DNA of 54,065 bases from Methylocystis suflitae (lineage in GTDB: Bacteria > Pseudomonadota > Alphaproteobacteria > Rhizobiales > Beijerinckiaceae): the NCBI RefSeq assembly GCF_024448135.1, contig NZ_JAMRYX010000202.1, positions 1 to 54,065 of the forward strand, written 5' to 3'. This document shows positions 23,390 through 32,183 of this stretch, one piece after another (position 1 is the stretch's first letter; the number at the start of each line of letters is the position of its first letter). The notes beneath the pieces were generated by a model. It did not search any database. It saw nothing but the letters and a program-made list of their open reading frames with translations, and had not been told where the DNA came from. Made by a program: the position numbers and the translations under genes.

Positions 23390-24034
23390 TCACTTGATCT
23401 CGACATCATAGCTCGGTGCGCCGTCCGCGCCTTTGTAGGTGAAATGCCACCATTCGCGCGGAAAATTTTCAAAGCCGTGGCGGCGCATCAGCGTCACGAG
23501 CGCGTCGCGATGCGCCCGCGCCGTCTTCGAGGTTTTTGCTTTCGTCCATGAGCGCGTATCGAAAAAATCGAACGGCGTGCCGAAGTCCCAGCCTTTGACG
23601 CCGATATCGACGGCCAATCCCGTCGAATGGGTGGAATGTTCAGCGATATAGCCCTCGGGAAACAGCGCGCTCTTGGGGAGACGCGGATAATGTTCGGTCT
23701 TCGTCCGTTGGTCGGCGTTGCGCGACCAGTCGACGAAGGCCGAAACGGCGCGCAGCGGTCGGTAGCAATCGTAGACGATGAGCGAAATCCCCCGGGCGCG
23801 CGCATCCTTCTGCGCGGCGGCCAGTGCTTTGGCGGCCTCAGTGCGCAGCCAGCATTGCGGCGCGCCATAGCCGGGCACCGGGGCGCCGGTGAAATTGTCG
23901 GCGCCGGCATAGCGCATCTCCTGAACGATGGTCGGCGCAACGTCAGCAAGGCGCGTGAAGCCTGCCGGCGGTTCGCTGGCGTGCGCATATGGCGCGGAAA
24001 GCGCCGCGATAAGAAGAAACATCACTCTGCGCAT
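23390..24034 (-). CDS. D-Ala-D-Ala dipeptidase (VanX/DdpX-like, M15D)
   Basis: Zinc dipeptidase of family M15, which cleaves D-alanyl-D-alanine or related muropeptide dipeptides. The zinc motif SxHxxGxAxD is present as STHSTGLAVD and the C-terminal catalytic Glu and His are in EWWHF. IVYDCYRPLRAV is the substrate-side arginine block. A signal peptide (VMFLLIAALSAPYAHA) places it in the periplasm. I chose ATG 24034; the frame extends upstream but without support. Together with LysM and YkuD genes in the window it points to cell-wall recycling. Confidence 0.88.
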   Translation of the reverse strand: MRRVMFLLIAALSAPYAHASEPPAGFTRLADVAPTIVQEMRYAGADNFTGAPVPGYGAPQCWLRTEAAKALAAAQKDARARGISLIVYDCYRPLRAVSAFVDWSRNADQRTKTEHYPRLPKSALFPEGYIAEHSTHSTGLAVDIGVKGWDFGTPFDFFDTRSWTKAKTSKTARAHRDALVTLMRRHGFENFPREWWHFTYKGADGAPSYDVEIK

Positions 24035-24115
24035 GGCGGCTCCACGTGCGTTGGCGCAATTCGCTGCTCTCGAACCCTGACTATAGGTCTTTCCAACGCA
24101 ATCGGGAGGCCTTTG

Positions 24116-24409
24116 ATGTCCGAAAAACTCGCGCCTTTCGCCGGCCTCACGCTCGCCGCGCTCGCCGCCGCGATCGCATGGGGCGCGACGGCGCTCGCTG
24201 GCGATCGTTGCAAGGCGGCGGGCGCCATGGGCGCTTCGATCGCCGTCCACGATCAGCGCAAAAATGTCATCGGCGCCATCGAAGACGGAAACGCTATTAT
24301 CGTGCAGCGCTATGGCGAGGACGATCACGGCAGGCCCTGGGCCTATGTGGCGAGCCCCGGCGGCAAGCGGCTCGGCTGGCTCTATCGTGAATTTATCCGC
24401 TGCAGCTAA
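24116..24409 (+). CDS. Small exported SH3-like hypothetical protein
   Basis: A 97-residue protein with an N-terminal hydrophobic segment (PFAGLTLAALAAAIAWGATA) and a mature part reading like a bacterial SH3 fold: AIEDGNAIIVQRYGEDDHGR then PWAYVASPGGKRLGWLYREF. SD sequence CGGGAGG lies just before the ATG. Function unknown; bacterial SH3 domains often bind the cell wall. Confidence 0.65.
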   Translation: MSEKLAPFAGLTLAALAAAIAWGATALAGDRCKAAGAMGASIAVHDQRKNVIGAIEDGNAIIVQRYGEDDHGRPWAYVASPGGKRLGWLYREFIRCS

Positions 24410-24429
24410 AAGCGCCCGCTTCGGCCGCG

Positions 24430-25113
24430 CTATCCCTTCGCCTTGGCGAGGCCGCCATGCGCCGCCGACCAGGCGACCGGATCGGCGATGAAGGCTTCGA
24501 CTTCGTTGAGCGCGTCATCGGGGAAATATTTGTGCTCGCGGGCCACGGCGAGCACGTCGCGCCAGGTCGCGAGCGCATGCAGGCTGATGCCAAGCGCCGC
24601 CAACTCCTCGCGCGCGCCGGCGAATATATCGTAGAAGAAGAACACGAAGACATGGTCGCAGCGCTGCCCTGAGTCGCGCAGCGCCTGCACGAAGTCTTTC
24701 TTCGAACCGCCGTCGGTCGCCAAATCCTCGACGAGCAGGGCGCGGCCGCCCTCCATCACATCGCCTTCGATGCGCGCGTTGCGGCCGAAGCCCTTGGGCT
24801 TTTTGCGCACATATTGCATCGGCAGCATGAGGCTGTCGGCGATCCACGCCGCGAAGGGAATGCCGGCCGTCTCGCCGCCCGCCACGACGTCGAGCGATTC
24901 ATAGCCGATGTCGCGCTCGATCGTCCGCGTCGCGAAGTCGACGAGGCGGCGCCGCAGCCGCGGAAAGGCGATGATCTTGCGCATGTCGATGTAGACAGGC
25001 GACGCCCAGCCGGCGGTGGTTATGAAAGGCTTATCGACATTCACGAGCACCGCTTGCACTTCGATTAGCGCCTTGGCGGTCTCTCGCGCGGCGGTTTGGC
25101 GGTCGTTCGACAT
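24430..25113 (-). CDS. pyrE: Orotate phosphoribosyltransferase
   Basis: Fifth step of pyrimidine synthesis: joins orotate to PRPP to make OMP. The PRPP motif appears as [13 protein letters not shown] and the catalytic loop [15 protein letters not shown] carries the Lys/His-Arg positions. [14 protein letters not shown] forms the orotate side. The 227-residue product starts [20 protein letters not shown]; the upstream in-frame extension to 25257 is rejected as it overlaps the promoter gap after yfcG. Confidence 0.93.
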   Translation of the reverse strand: MSNDRQTAARETAKALIEVQAVLVNVDKPFITTAGWASPVYIDMRKIIAFPRLRRRLVDFATRTIERDIGYESLDVVAGGETAGIPFAAWIADSLMLPMQYVRKKPKGFGRNARIEGDVMEGGRALLVEDLATDGGSKKDFVQALRDSGQRCDHVFVFFFYDIFAGAREELAALGISLHALATWRDVLAVAREHKYFPDDALNEVEAFIADPVAWSAAHGGLAKAKG

Positions 25114-25156
25114 GGATGCGGCGTGTCCCTGTTTAAAAAAGCCGCGCAGCCATAGC

Positions 25157-25861
25157 CTATTTCGCGCCGCCGCGCTCGGCGGTCTGGCCGAAAAGTATTT
25201 CGCGCTCCAGCGCCGTGAAATCGAGACGCGTCCGCTCATAGGGCCCACCGGCGGCATAGGCGCGGATCACCGCCGGGCGGGAACGGATCGCTTCGAACCA
25301 GCGCTTGAGATGCGGGAAGTCGTGCAGATCCTGGCCCTGATCCTCATGCGGGACGATCCAGGGATAGCAGGCGATGTCGGCGATCGAATATTCGCCGGCG
25401 AGATAGGGCGTCTTGGCGAGTTGACCGTCCATGACGCCGTAGAGCCGGCCTGTCTCGTTACGGTAGCGCTCGATCGCGTAGGGAATTTTCGCCGGCGCGT
25501 ATTTGGCGAAGTGGTGGTTTTGACCGGCCATCGGGCCAAGGCCGCCGACTTGCCAGAACAGCCACTGCAGCGTTCGCGCGCGGGCATGGAGGTCCGCGGG
25601 AAGAAGCCGGCCGGTCTTCTCCGCGAGATAGACGAGGATCGCGCCCGATTCGAAGAGCGCGACCGGAGCGCCGCCGTCGGCCGGCGCGCGGTCGACCATG
25701 GCAGGCATACGATTGTTCGGAGAAATCGCGAGAAATTCTGGCTTGAATTGGTCGCCTTTGGTGATGTCGACAGGCTTGATCCGATAAGCCAGTCCCGCTT
25801 CCTCGAGAAAAATTGTGACTTTATGGCCGTTGGGGGTCGGCCAGTAATAAAGATCAATCAT
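25157..25861 (-). CDS. yfcG: YfcG-type glutathione disulfide oxidoreductase
   Basis: GST-fold protein of the nu class, reported in E. coli as a glutathione-dependent disulfide reductase. The match to YfcG is strong over the whole length: [68 protein letters not shown] and [12 protein letters not shown]. The conserved Thr/Asn in PTPNGHK replaces the usual catalytic Tyr/Ser. 234 residues, cytosolic. Confidence 0.93.
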   Translation of the reverse strand: MIDLYYWPTPNGHKVTIFLEEAGLAYRIKPVDITKGDQFKPEFLAISPNNRMPAMVDRAPADGGAPVALFESGAILVYLAEKTGRLLPADLHARARTLQWLFWQVGGLGPMAGQNHHFAKYAPAKIPYAIERYRNETGRLYGVMDGQLAKTPYLAGEYSIADIACYPWIVPHEDQGQDLHDFPHLKRWFEAIRSRPAVIRAYAAGGPYERTRLDFTALEREILFGQTAERGGAK

Positions 25862-25959
25862 GGTCGCACGTCCGACGGGAGAGTAGATTGTGTTGTAATC
25901 CCTCCCGTCGCAAGATCAATGGCTCAGGTCATGCTAGGCTGAGTCCGGGAGTGGTCGAC

Positions 25960-26442
25960 ATGTTGATGAGATATTCGAAGATTTCGCTGACGGCTGCGCT
26001 CGGCGTGCTCATTCTGCTCGTCGCGATCAATAATGTGACCGACTACGACACGAACTACCAGGTCGTCAGCCATGTGATGTCGATGGACCAAGTGCCGACC
26101 GGCAGCCCGCTCGAGTGGCGCGCGGTTGCGAACGTGACGCTGCACCGAATGTTTTATGCATGCATCATCGCAATCGAATTCTCCGCCGCCGCGCTCATTC
26201 TCGCCGGCGTCTGGCGGCTATTGCTGGCGCGCAAGGCGCAGGCAATGCAATTCAACGCCGCGAAGGATGTCGCCACTGCGGGGCTTGCGCTCGCCGTCGG
26301 CCTTTACCTGTTCGGCTTCATGGCCGTTGGCGGCGAATGGTTCCAGATGTGGCGCTCAGGACCCGATATGCAGCAAGCCGCGTTCCGCTTCATCGGCTGC
26401 GCGGCGCTGGTGATGTTGTTTCTGGGTCAGCGCGACGACTAA
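25960..26442 (+). CDS. DUF2165 family membrane protein
   Basis: A 160-residue integral membrane protein of the DUF2165 family, function unknown. Four hydrophobic segments are visible: KISLTAALGVLILLVAINNV, FYACIIAIEFSAAALILAGV, VATAGLALAVGLYLFGFMAV and FRFIGCAALVMLFLG. The extracytoplasmic loop TDYDTNYQVVSHVMSMDQVP is the family's conserved block. GGGAG precedes the ATG at 25960; ATG 25966 is possible. Confidence 0.85.
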   Translation: MLMRYSKISLTAALGVLILLVAINNVTDYDTNYQVVSHVMSMDQVPTGSPLEWRAVANVTLHRMFYACIIAIEFSAAALILAGVWRLLLARKAQAMQFNAAKDVATAGLALAVGLYLFGFMAVGGEWFQMWRSGPDMQQAAFRFIGCAALVMLFLGQRDD

Positions 26443-26446
26443 CGCG

Positions 26447-26614
26447 TCACAGCCGCTTCAGCATATTGTATCCGAGCAGGCCGCCCAGTCCCGCGCCGAC
26501 GACTGCGATAAGCGGTCCGCCGATCGCTACGCCGGTCAGACCGCCGAGGACGGCGCCGACGCCCCCGAAAAGATATTTGTTCTTTTTAACGGTGGGGTTT
26601 TCATCGTCAGCCAT
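26447..26614 (-). CDS. Small glycine-rich membrane protein
   Basis: A 55-residue protein: charged N-terminus (MADDENPTVKKNKY) and a long glycine-patterned hydrophobic region (GGVGAVLGGLTGVAIGGPLI then AVVGAGLGGLLGYNML), resembling glycine-zipper membrane peptides. Function unknown. AGGAC lies upstream of the chosen ATG; the longer frame to 26641 is less likely. Convergent with the DUF2165 gene four bases away. Confidence 0.6.
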   Translation of the reverse strand: MADDENPTVKKNKYLFGGVGAVLGGLTGVAIGGPLIAVVGAGLGGLLGYNMLKRL

Positions 26615-26791
26615 TGCAAAGTCCTCGCGAAAGAGCCGCACTGGCGAATTAAGCAGGGCGGCGCTGAATTCAAGAGCGGTGGCGCGTCAATAGATGAGTT
26701 AGAGCGCGCATGGATCGACCTCACCTGGCCTCCTAGATATCCGGCGGAAGACTCTTGGCCGACGTGCGCGACGCGCCGGAAAGGATGCGCC

Positions 26792-27661
26792 ATGGGAACC
26801 GCCGCCAAAACCGCCTTTGTTCTGGCCGGCGGCGGCAGCCTCGGCGCGGTTCAGGTCGGCATGCTTCGAAGCCTTACGGCCGCGGGCGTGCGCCCCGACT
26901 TTATCGTCGGTTCGTCGGTCGGCGCGATGAACGCCTGCTATTTCGCCGGCCAGCCGGACGCGGCGGGCGTCGAAGGGCTCGCCCGGATTTGGCTCAGCCT
27001 GCGTCGCCGGGACATCTTCCCGTTCACTTTGTCTGCAGCGCTCGGCTTGCTGCGCCACGCCGATTATCTGGTGGATCCTTCATCGCTGCGCGGCTTGATC
27101 GAGCGGCATCTATCTTATGTCGCGCTGCAGGAGGCGAGGCTGCCGGTCTATATTGTCGCCACGGATATGCAGGGCATCGCGGTGACCTTTTCGCGAGGTT
27201 CGGCGGTAGAGGCCATCATGGCCAGCGCTGCGGCACCGGGAATTTTTCCGGCCGTCGAGGTGGATGGCGCGCCCTTGATGGATGGCGTGATCGCGGCCAA
27301 TACGCCGCTGTGGCTCGCCATGACGCTCGGCGCGTCGAGGATTTTCGTCTTGCCGACGGGTTACGCCTGCGCCCTGGAAAAACCGCCAGCGAGCGCCGTC
27401 GGCCGCGGACTGCACGCGATCACTCTGCTGATCGCCTGGCAATTGATCCGCGACTTGGAGCGCCTGCCTGAAGAAATCGACGTGCATCTCGCGCCCGCGC
27501 TCTGTCCGCTAAACGTTTCCCCTTACGATTTCTCGCGCGCCGGCGAACTGGTCTCTCGCGCCGCGGCCGCGTCGCAGGAATGGATCGCCGAGGGCGGCTT
27601 GACCCGCCGGGCCACGCCGGCCGATCTCGCCCCGCATCGGCATGCGGATCATCACGGTTGA
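26792..27661 (+). CDS. Patatin-like phospholipase
   Basis: Serine lipid acyl hydrolase with the patatin Ser-Asp dyad. GGGSLG at 13-18 forms the oxyanion hole, GSSVG at 40-44 contains nucleophile Ser42, and Asp164 sits in MDGVIAANTP. At 289 residues it is a bare catalytic domain of the RssA type, with no signal peptide and no extra domains, so cytosolic or peripheral. Substrate unknown. Confidence 0.88.
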   Translation: MGTAAKTAFVLAGGGSLGAVQVGMLRSLTAAGVRPDFIVGSSVGAMNACYFAGQPDAAGVEGLARIWLSLRRRDIFPFTLSAALGLLRHADYLVDPSSLRGLIERHLSYVALQEARLPVYIVATDMQGIAVTFSRGSAVEAIMASAAAPGIFPAVEVDGAPLMDGVIAANTPLWLAMTLGASRIFVLPTGYACALEKPPASAVGRGLHAITLLIAWQLIRDLERLPEEIDVHLAPALCPLNVSPYDFSRAGELVSRAAAASQEWIAEGGLTRRATPADLAPHRHADHHG

Positions 27662-27870
27662 GGGCCAATCCTCGCCTACAAGGATAAGAGCGATCGCGGC
27701 GCTTACGCGACCAGGAGGTGAAGGCTGGGCCTCGCATGCACATTGAGCCACGTCCCTGCGCGACAAAACGCCGTCTCGACAATTCGCTTCGGTTGATGAA
27801 CAATTTAGCTGATTTTGAAGGTCCGCTTTTATCTCCGCCTATGGCGAATGCTATATTTTGGAGAGTGGCA

Positions 27871-29220
27871 ATGGATCGTGCTTCCAACCACATTTCGTCG
27901 ACCTCCCATGCTCTGCTGAGCTTTGACGTCGATGCAGAAAAGTTTGTTTACTCGGCACGGGACAATAGGCTCTTTCGAATGCCAGCGTCGGATGAGATGA
28001 CGGCTTCGGATATGTTCAGCGATACGTCCGAACCATTTCATTTGAGCTTCCCGCCACTCGCGACGACCATCCGCCCAAGAACGCTCGAATTCGTGATAAC
28101 GGGCGCATGCAACCTGGCTTGTTCGTACTGCGCGACTCGTGAACGATACAAGCTTCCTAACGGAAAAAACGATATCCTCGATGAGGGGACGGCGTTTTCG
28201 TTCCTCGAGCTTGTGCATCCATTTTTGACCGGTCAGGACGTCACGTTAAAGTTCTTTGGAGGAGAGCCGCTGCTCGGCGTCGGCGTGATCAAAGCGATTG
28301 TCGAGAAGTTAAAGGCATGGAACATAAAGAGCGAAAAGATCATCGCCACCAATGGATTGTTGCTTAGCGACGAGATCACCGACTTTTTGATCGAAAATGC
28401 GTTCCTGACGTTGATTAGCCTGGATGGCCCTCAAGAAATCCACGACACGAATAGGGTCGATCACACTGGCAAAGGTTCATATGAAAAGGTGCTCGAAAAC
28501 GTTAAGCGTTTTCGCACGAGGCATCCACGCGCATTTGAATCGCTTGTCGCCTTCAACTTGGTCGTATCTCCTCGTTTTGCTGGCCAGTTCCGACAGCAAG
28601 TCGAACATCTTCTGAGCCTCGGCATATCGAGCACTCAGATCAATCCCAACGATTGCGCTGCGACTTCCGAATCCTGCACGCGTTACTCTCTCCAGCAATG
28701 GCAAGCGATGCAACAGGAGAAGGTCGCGGTTCGCGAAATGCTGATTGCAAAAAGATATCAGGAAGGGCGCAGCGAAGAGATCGATTGCTTCGAGACCTAT
28801 GCCGGTCTCAATTCCGGTAGCAACGATTGGGAAAAACTTCCTGAAGAATTGGCCGGAACGTACAATTGTCGCGATTGCCAAGCGTTCGAATGGAATACCC
28901 TAACATTGCTGCCTGACGGTTCGATTTCCTCCTGCATTGAATTTGAGCGCCTAGAGTCCGTCAGTTTTGGCGACGCGAAAAAGGGAGTTTTGGACATTGC
29001 GGCGTTGGTAAGATTTCAGGAGGGCTTTCGGCATTCGGTTCAATCTGGCTCATGCGCACATTGTTGGGCGGTACGCGTTTGCCCCATGGTGAGTTGCTAC
29101 AAGACATTCGCAAGTTCAGGCGCTCAGCCGAATTGGCAGCGAGAGGAGGATTGCAACCTGGTTCGGGAGGAGATGGCGTCACGCTTTAGAGATGCAGTCA
29201 AACTTCATTTGTTGCGATAG
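27871..29220 (+). CDS. Radical SAM/SPASM peptide maturase
   Basis: Radical SAM enzyme with a C-terminal SPASM domain, the class that modifies ribosomal peptides (thioether, C-C or other cross-links). The SAM cluster ligands are Cys80, Cys84 and Cys87 (CNLACSYC), followed by FFGGEPLL. The SPASM region has Cys336-x13-Gly-x4-Cys355, then Cys395, Cys398, Cys404, Cys409 and Cys428; C404-C409 spacing is one longer than the usual C-x3-C. I chose the ATG at 27871 because GGAGAG lies five bases upstream; the frame extends to 27718 without support. The first 70 residues could hold a precursor-recognition region but are too diverged to name. Its likely substrate is encoded 11 bases downstream. Base composition is visibly more A/T than the flanks. 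Confidence 0.9.
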   Translation: MDRASNHISSTSHALLSFDVDAEKFVYSARDNRLFRMPASDEMTASDMFSDTSEPFHLSFPPLATTIRPRTLEFVITGACNLACSYCATRERYKLPNGKNDILDEGTAFSFLELVHPFLTGQDVTLKFFGGEPLLGVGVIKAIVEKLKAWNIKSEKIIATNGLLLSDEITDFLIENAFLTLISLDGPQEIHDTNRVDHTGKGSYEKVLENVKRFRTRHPRAFESLVAFNLVVSPRFAGQFRQQVEHLLSLGISSTQINPNDCAATSESCTRYSLQQWQAMQQEKVAVREMLIAKRYQEGRSEEIDCFETYAGLNSGSNDWEKLPEELAGTYNCRDCQAFEWNTLTLLPDGSISSCIEFERLESVSFGDAKKGVLDIAALVRFQEGFRHSVQSGSCAHCWAVRVCPMVSCYKTFASSGAQPNWQREEDCNLVREEMASRFRDAVKLHLLR

Positions 29221-29231
29221 GAGAGCGCGTT

Positions 29232-29432
29232 ATGACAAAGCCAGTACAAACGACGACCTATTTGATTCCAATCGCTGCGGAGGGTCCCGCGATGGAAAAA
29301 ATCCTTCAATCTATCCAACTGCAGGCGACTTGTGGCACCTGTACATCAATTGGGTGTTCGTGGTGCAACGCATCAGTTCCCGCGGCTCACATGCGCATAG
29401 CGCTCGTTCCGGACGAAGCTGCAAAGAAATAG
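29232..29432 (+). CDS. Candidate RiPP precursor peptide with four-Cys core
   Basis: A 66-residue peptide beginning MTKPVQTTTYLIPIAAEGPA, placed 11 bases after the SPASM enzyme with ribosome binding site AGGAGAG. Residues 1-30 look like a leader; residues 31-53 hold Cys34, Cys37, Cys42 and Cys45 in a C-x2-C-x4-C-x2-C pattern among small residues (ATCGTCTSIGCSWCNASVPA), followed by a charged tail. Position and composition make it the probable substrate, perhaps a thioether-linked (ranthipeptide or sactipeptide-like) product. It is not a methanobactin precursor. A small zinc- or cluster-binding protein is the alternative. Confidence 0.7.
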   Translation: MTKPVQTTTYLIPIAAEGPAMEKILQSIQLQATCGTCTSIGCSWCNASVPAAHMRIALVPDEAAKK

Positions 29433-29456
29433 GCCTGTTTCGATCCTCGTAATAAG

Positions 29457-29487
29457 ACGCCGGCTCAAGAACGTCATGTGCCGGCGT
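29457..29487. terminator. Hairpin between the peptide gene and the convergent ORF
   Basis: ACGCCGGC and GCCGGCGT form a perfect 8-bp stem around a 15-base loop, 25 bases after the peptide stop and 20 before the end of the convergent gene. It could end transcription from either side. Confidence 0.5.
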
Positions 29488-29506
29488 TGAGAAGGTCGAG
29501 CCGCCA

Positions 29507-30538
29507 CTAGTGACCTAGCGACAGGTGCGACATACGAAAGATGCTCGATACAAACTTTATCACGAAACCGACGAGCCCTGAGCCGCCATAAAAATCGCTT
29601 TTGTTGAGTTGGATAAAAATATGGGCCGGCGCGTCCGAGTCATTGGTCACTTCGCACACGAAGAATCCCTCGCGGGCGCGTATCGATTCAAAGAGGATTT
29701 TCGTGGCGGCGGCGCATTCGCGCAGTCGCAGGCGGATCGAACTGTTGCGGCTGGTTTTTGCGCAAGCCGAAATGATTGCATTCGCTCTGGAGCGATCCTG
29801 TTCGACTGCGGCGACCCTCATATCTTCAGGATGCGTCTGGCTGGTTGGCCGCAGTTTGGAAACCACATTGGTGGTTGTCGCGATGACGTTTCCCAGCGCG
29901 TAGTCTCGACTCTCTCCGGGCTCGATCCGTTCGCACCAGATCATCGTCTTGCCGGCAAGACATAAGATCGCGGGCGTCGACGAATCATCGACAGGGCGCG
30001 TCCTGTAAACATAGGGCGCTCGCGCCCAACTCATCGTGGATGCGTCACAGGGAACGGATTCAATCGCGACATTGGAGGATGAACAAAGATAGGCAGGCTG
30101 GAGAAACAGAAGCGGCGGCGAATTGTCTGCTGCAAGTTTCGTCAGATCGATTTTCTCGACGACGTTGCCTTCGCCAGCCGTCAGCAAAATCTCTCTTTGC
30201 TTCTCCGAAGTGGCGATCCGATTGAGTTTCACGTCTCCGCCGCCAAAACACACATAAAGAAACGTGGCGAACTCGTTGACGATCCAGGAGCGTTTCGGCA
30301 CGAAGTGAGGACTTTGGCGCGGGATGGTCCGTGTTCCAGGCCACCGGCAAACAGACCTGCTTGGCCGATCAAAAAAGGACGTCTCCGGTCCGAGCGTCAC
30401 CACGACTCCCTCGCGCGCGCCCAACAAGCGAAAGTCGCTTTCCCCTTGCCGGAGGGAGATTTGTTCGGGACGAGAAAATGGGTTGCGCATGAAGGTGCGA
30501 AACCCGAGGTCGATAAAGTCGATGGGCGTCATGTACAT
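29507..30538 (-). CDS. Unknown protein facing the RiPP genes (possible AIM24-like fold)
   Basis: A 343-residue protein I cannot firmly assign. It is beta-rich and hydrophilic, with no signal peptide. Blocks such as PEQISLRQGESDFRLLGA, VVVTLGPETSFFDR, WCERIEPGESRDYALGNVIA and GFFVCEVTNDSDAPAHIFIQ resemble the repeated beta-sandwich of the AIM24 family, but this is a by-eye impression. The C-terminus GGSGLVGFVIKFVSSIF could contact membrane. I chose ATG 30538, nine bases after GAGGG; TTG 30544 and ATG 30532 are alternatives. Its place beside a peptide maturase suggests a role in handling, immunity or sensing. Confidence 0.6.
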   Translation of the reverse strand: MYMTPIDFIDLGFRTFMRNPFSRPEQISLRQGESDFRLLGAREGVVVTLGPETSFFDRPSRSVCRWPGTRTIPRQSPHFVPKRSWIVNEFATFLYVCFGGGDVKLNRIATSEKQREILLTAGEGNVVEKIDLTKLAADNSPPLLFLQPAYLCSSSNVAIESVPCDASTMSWARAPYVYRTRPVDDSSTPAILCLAGKTMIWCERIEPGESRDYALGNVIATTTNVVSKLRPTSQTHPEDMRVAAVEQDRSRANAIISACAKTSRNSSIRLRLRECAAATKILFESIRAREGFFVCEVTNDSDAPAHIFIQLNKSDFYGGSGLVGFVIKFVSSIFRMSHLSLGH

Positions 30539-30877
30539 GCGCAAAATCCCTCAGCCAATCTTTGAAGCATCTTAGGGAGATCGTCGCTTCGACGGTCGAA
30601 AGCTTACGTTCGCGTTTGCTGAAGCGATCGTCCCTATAACGCAGCTTGGCAGCGTTCGTTCCGCGCGAGGAAGCGGGGCGAGGCGAGGGCTGACAAATCG
30701 ATTTGGTTATAACCGGCTGATCTGAAACTGGGTGGCCCCTGGCCGGTTTGGAATAAATGTTTTGAAACGAGATCGATCGAAAGGCGCGGGCAGGGCTGCT
30801 TGCCTTCGCCCTGTTGCGCGCACAGGGCTACCGGCGCTTAGATCACCCCCAACTGTGATTTAAGTAATTGAATTTAC
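30539..30877. other. Non-coding stretch left of the integrated element
   Basis: About 340 bases without a supported gene. It includes the palindrome GGTTATAACC (30705-30714) and AACCGG/CCGGTT arms nearby, possible operator sequences for the divergent 30538 gene, and ends at attL. Nothing else is seen. Confidence 0.4.
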
Positions 30878-30924
30878 TGGTGGGCCGGGCAGGACTCGAA
30901 CCTGCAACCAGACCGTTATGAGCG
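30878..30924. repeat. attL: 47-bp copy of the tRNA 3' part
   Basis: Identical to 42399-42445, beginning TGGTGGGCCGGGCAGGACTC and ending GACCGTTATGAGCG. It carries the tRNA CCA end, T arm and anticodon but no 5' half, so it is a remnant left by integration rather than a gene. Flanking bases differ at once on both sides. Confidence 0.92.
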
Positions 30925-31066
30925 CCGTCTCTGAAACGGAAAAGCCCAAAAACCAACGGAATTCATCGCATTCTGAGCCGGCTTGTTCCCAGTTGGTTCA
31001 CGCGAATCGGTGCGCAAACGGTGCGCCAGCTATTGAGGACCCGCCCGACCCCCCGCCAAAAGAAAA

Positions 31067-31092
31067 CGCCGCCCCAGTCGGCTGGGACGGCG
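31067..31092. terminator. GC-rich hairpin near attL
   Basis: CGCCGCCCCAG-TCGG-CTGGGACGGCG, an 11-bp stem with one mismatch, preceded by AAAAGAAAA. It could insulate the element from transcription entering from the left on the minus reading. Confidence 0.5.
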
Positions 31093-31204
31093 CTTCCAAT
31101 GCGATTTGTGAAGGGCTGGGGGCCAAATTCACGGGAGGGAAAATACTCCCGCCCGGCGCCGCGCGCAAGTCTTTTGCAGCCCTCCCGCAACAGGGGAGGC
31201 GAGC

Positions 31205-31627
31205 ATGACAGCCGATCCCCAATGGTGGCGGGACGCCCAAGACGCGGGCGTTGTCTGCCTTCCCGAGCAACAGGCCGTCGCGGTCTATGTTGGTGGTGGC
31301 GGCGCCATCGTCATCCGACAGGAAGCCTGGAACGACAGCGACGACTCGGTCGTCTTCGTTCGGCCAGAAAATGCCGAGCGCGTCGCGCAGGCAATTCTCG
31401 ACGCCGCGCAGGAAGCGCGGGAACAGTGCGCCGACACTCAAGAGCCGGAGCGCAGGAAACCGCTCACCAATGCCGAGCGGCAAAGGCGCTTCCGCCGTAA
31501 CGCGCGTAACGGGAAAAACGTAACGCGCCGTAACGAAAGTAACGGGCAAATCGATACCCCAAGCACGGCGCCCGACGTCTGCGAACTATTCCAGCGAGAG
31601 GAGGAACAACATCAGCTTGCGGGCTGA
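31205..31627 (+). CDS. Element accessory hypothetical protein
   Basis: A 140-residue protein with GGGGAGG upstream of its ATG. The N-terminal half (MTADPQWWRDAQDAGVVCLP ... AVAVYVGGGGAIVIRQEAWN) looks folded; the middle (PLTNAERQRRFRRNARNG) is a strongly basic helix found in small phage-island proteins and may bind nucleic acid. The DNA of the following region contains four exact CGTAACG heptamers and one variant, read as RNA/NVT residues. No function is known. Confidence 0.6.
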   Translation: MTADPQWWRDAQDAGVVCLPEQQAVAVYVGGGGAIVIRQEAWNDSDDSVVFVRPENAERVAQAILDAAQEAREQCADTQEPERRKPLTNAERQRRFRRNARNGKNVTRRNESNGQIDTPSTAPDVCELFQREEEQHQLAG

Positions 31628-31988
31628 CGACGGAATTCGCGTCGGTCGGCTTGCTTGCGGGAGGGCTGCAATATCGCCGCCCTCATAAAATCAGCCGATC
31701 GGCGCGCTGCTTACATAGCCAGCGCACCGTTTGCGCCATTGCGGGGAACATGACCCGCATCGTCATCCGCTGAAGGGCATCAGCATAAGGGACTCCTAAT
31801 AGTCCCAGGAGTGGGCAACGGCTGGCGCCGACCCACAGGCGCCGCCAAGGCTGTCGGATTGGCTTTGGCGACATTGCCCGCGTCATGAAAGCGGGACGTA
31901 AAGGCCGACAGCATGACCCCGGCCTTTCCTCTTGAAAAAGAGGTTGTCTCGATCCGGCTATGTCTAATGGGGGTTGGCTCCAGGGGAC
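31628..31988. other. Gap with nested hairpins, no clear gene
   Basis: No supported ORF. A hairpin GAGGGC/GCCCTC (31661-31684) follows the 31205 gene. At 31789-31812 two mutually exclusive stems overlap: GGGACT with AGTCCC, and ACTCCT with AGGAGT. This could act as an attenuator but may be chance. Confidence 0.35.
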
Positions 31989-32162
31989 ATGGTTTCGCCG
32001 TCGCAGGCGAAGCTATGCCGTCAAAAGGTTCCACCAAAGGACATGAGAGCTTCGGAAGAGCGGCAACTGAGCAAAAAAAAGAGACAAGAGAGACTCGACA
32101 GATTGAGAGAGTCGGCGCGGCAAAAAATCGACGTGCGTGCAAAAAAATCGCGCGCCATGTGA
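31989..32162 (+). CDS. Possible small basic protein
   Basis: A 57-residue frame starting MVSPSQAKLCRQKVPPKDMR, preceded by CAGGGG. The rest is a highly charged helix rich in K, R and E (SEERQLSKKKRQERLDRLRE), like small DNA-binding or coiled-coil element proteins. An overlapping alternative frame (31913-32257) is less protein-like. Weak call. Confidence 0.35.
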   Translation: MVSPSQAKLCRQKVPPKDMRASEERQLSKKKRQERLDRLRESARQKIDVRAKKSRAM

Positions 32163-32183
32163 CCAGAGGCGAGGATTCCGACG

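Noticed and set aside
29232-29432. Methanobactin precursor
   Set aside because: The Cys pattern differs from MbnA, and MbnB/MbnC genes are absent; the neighbour is a radical SAM-SPASM enzyme.
30878-30950. Second functional tRNA at the left end of the element
   Set aside because: Sequence diverges after the anticodon region; the 5' half, D arm and acceptor pairing are absent.
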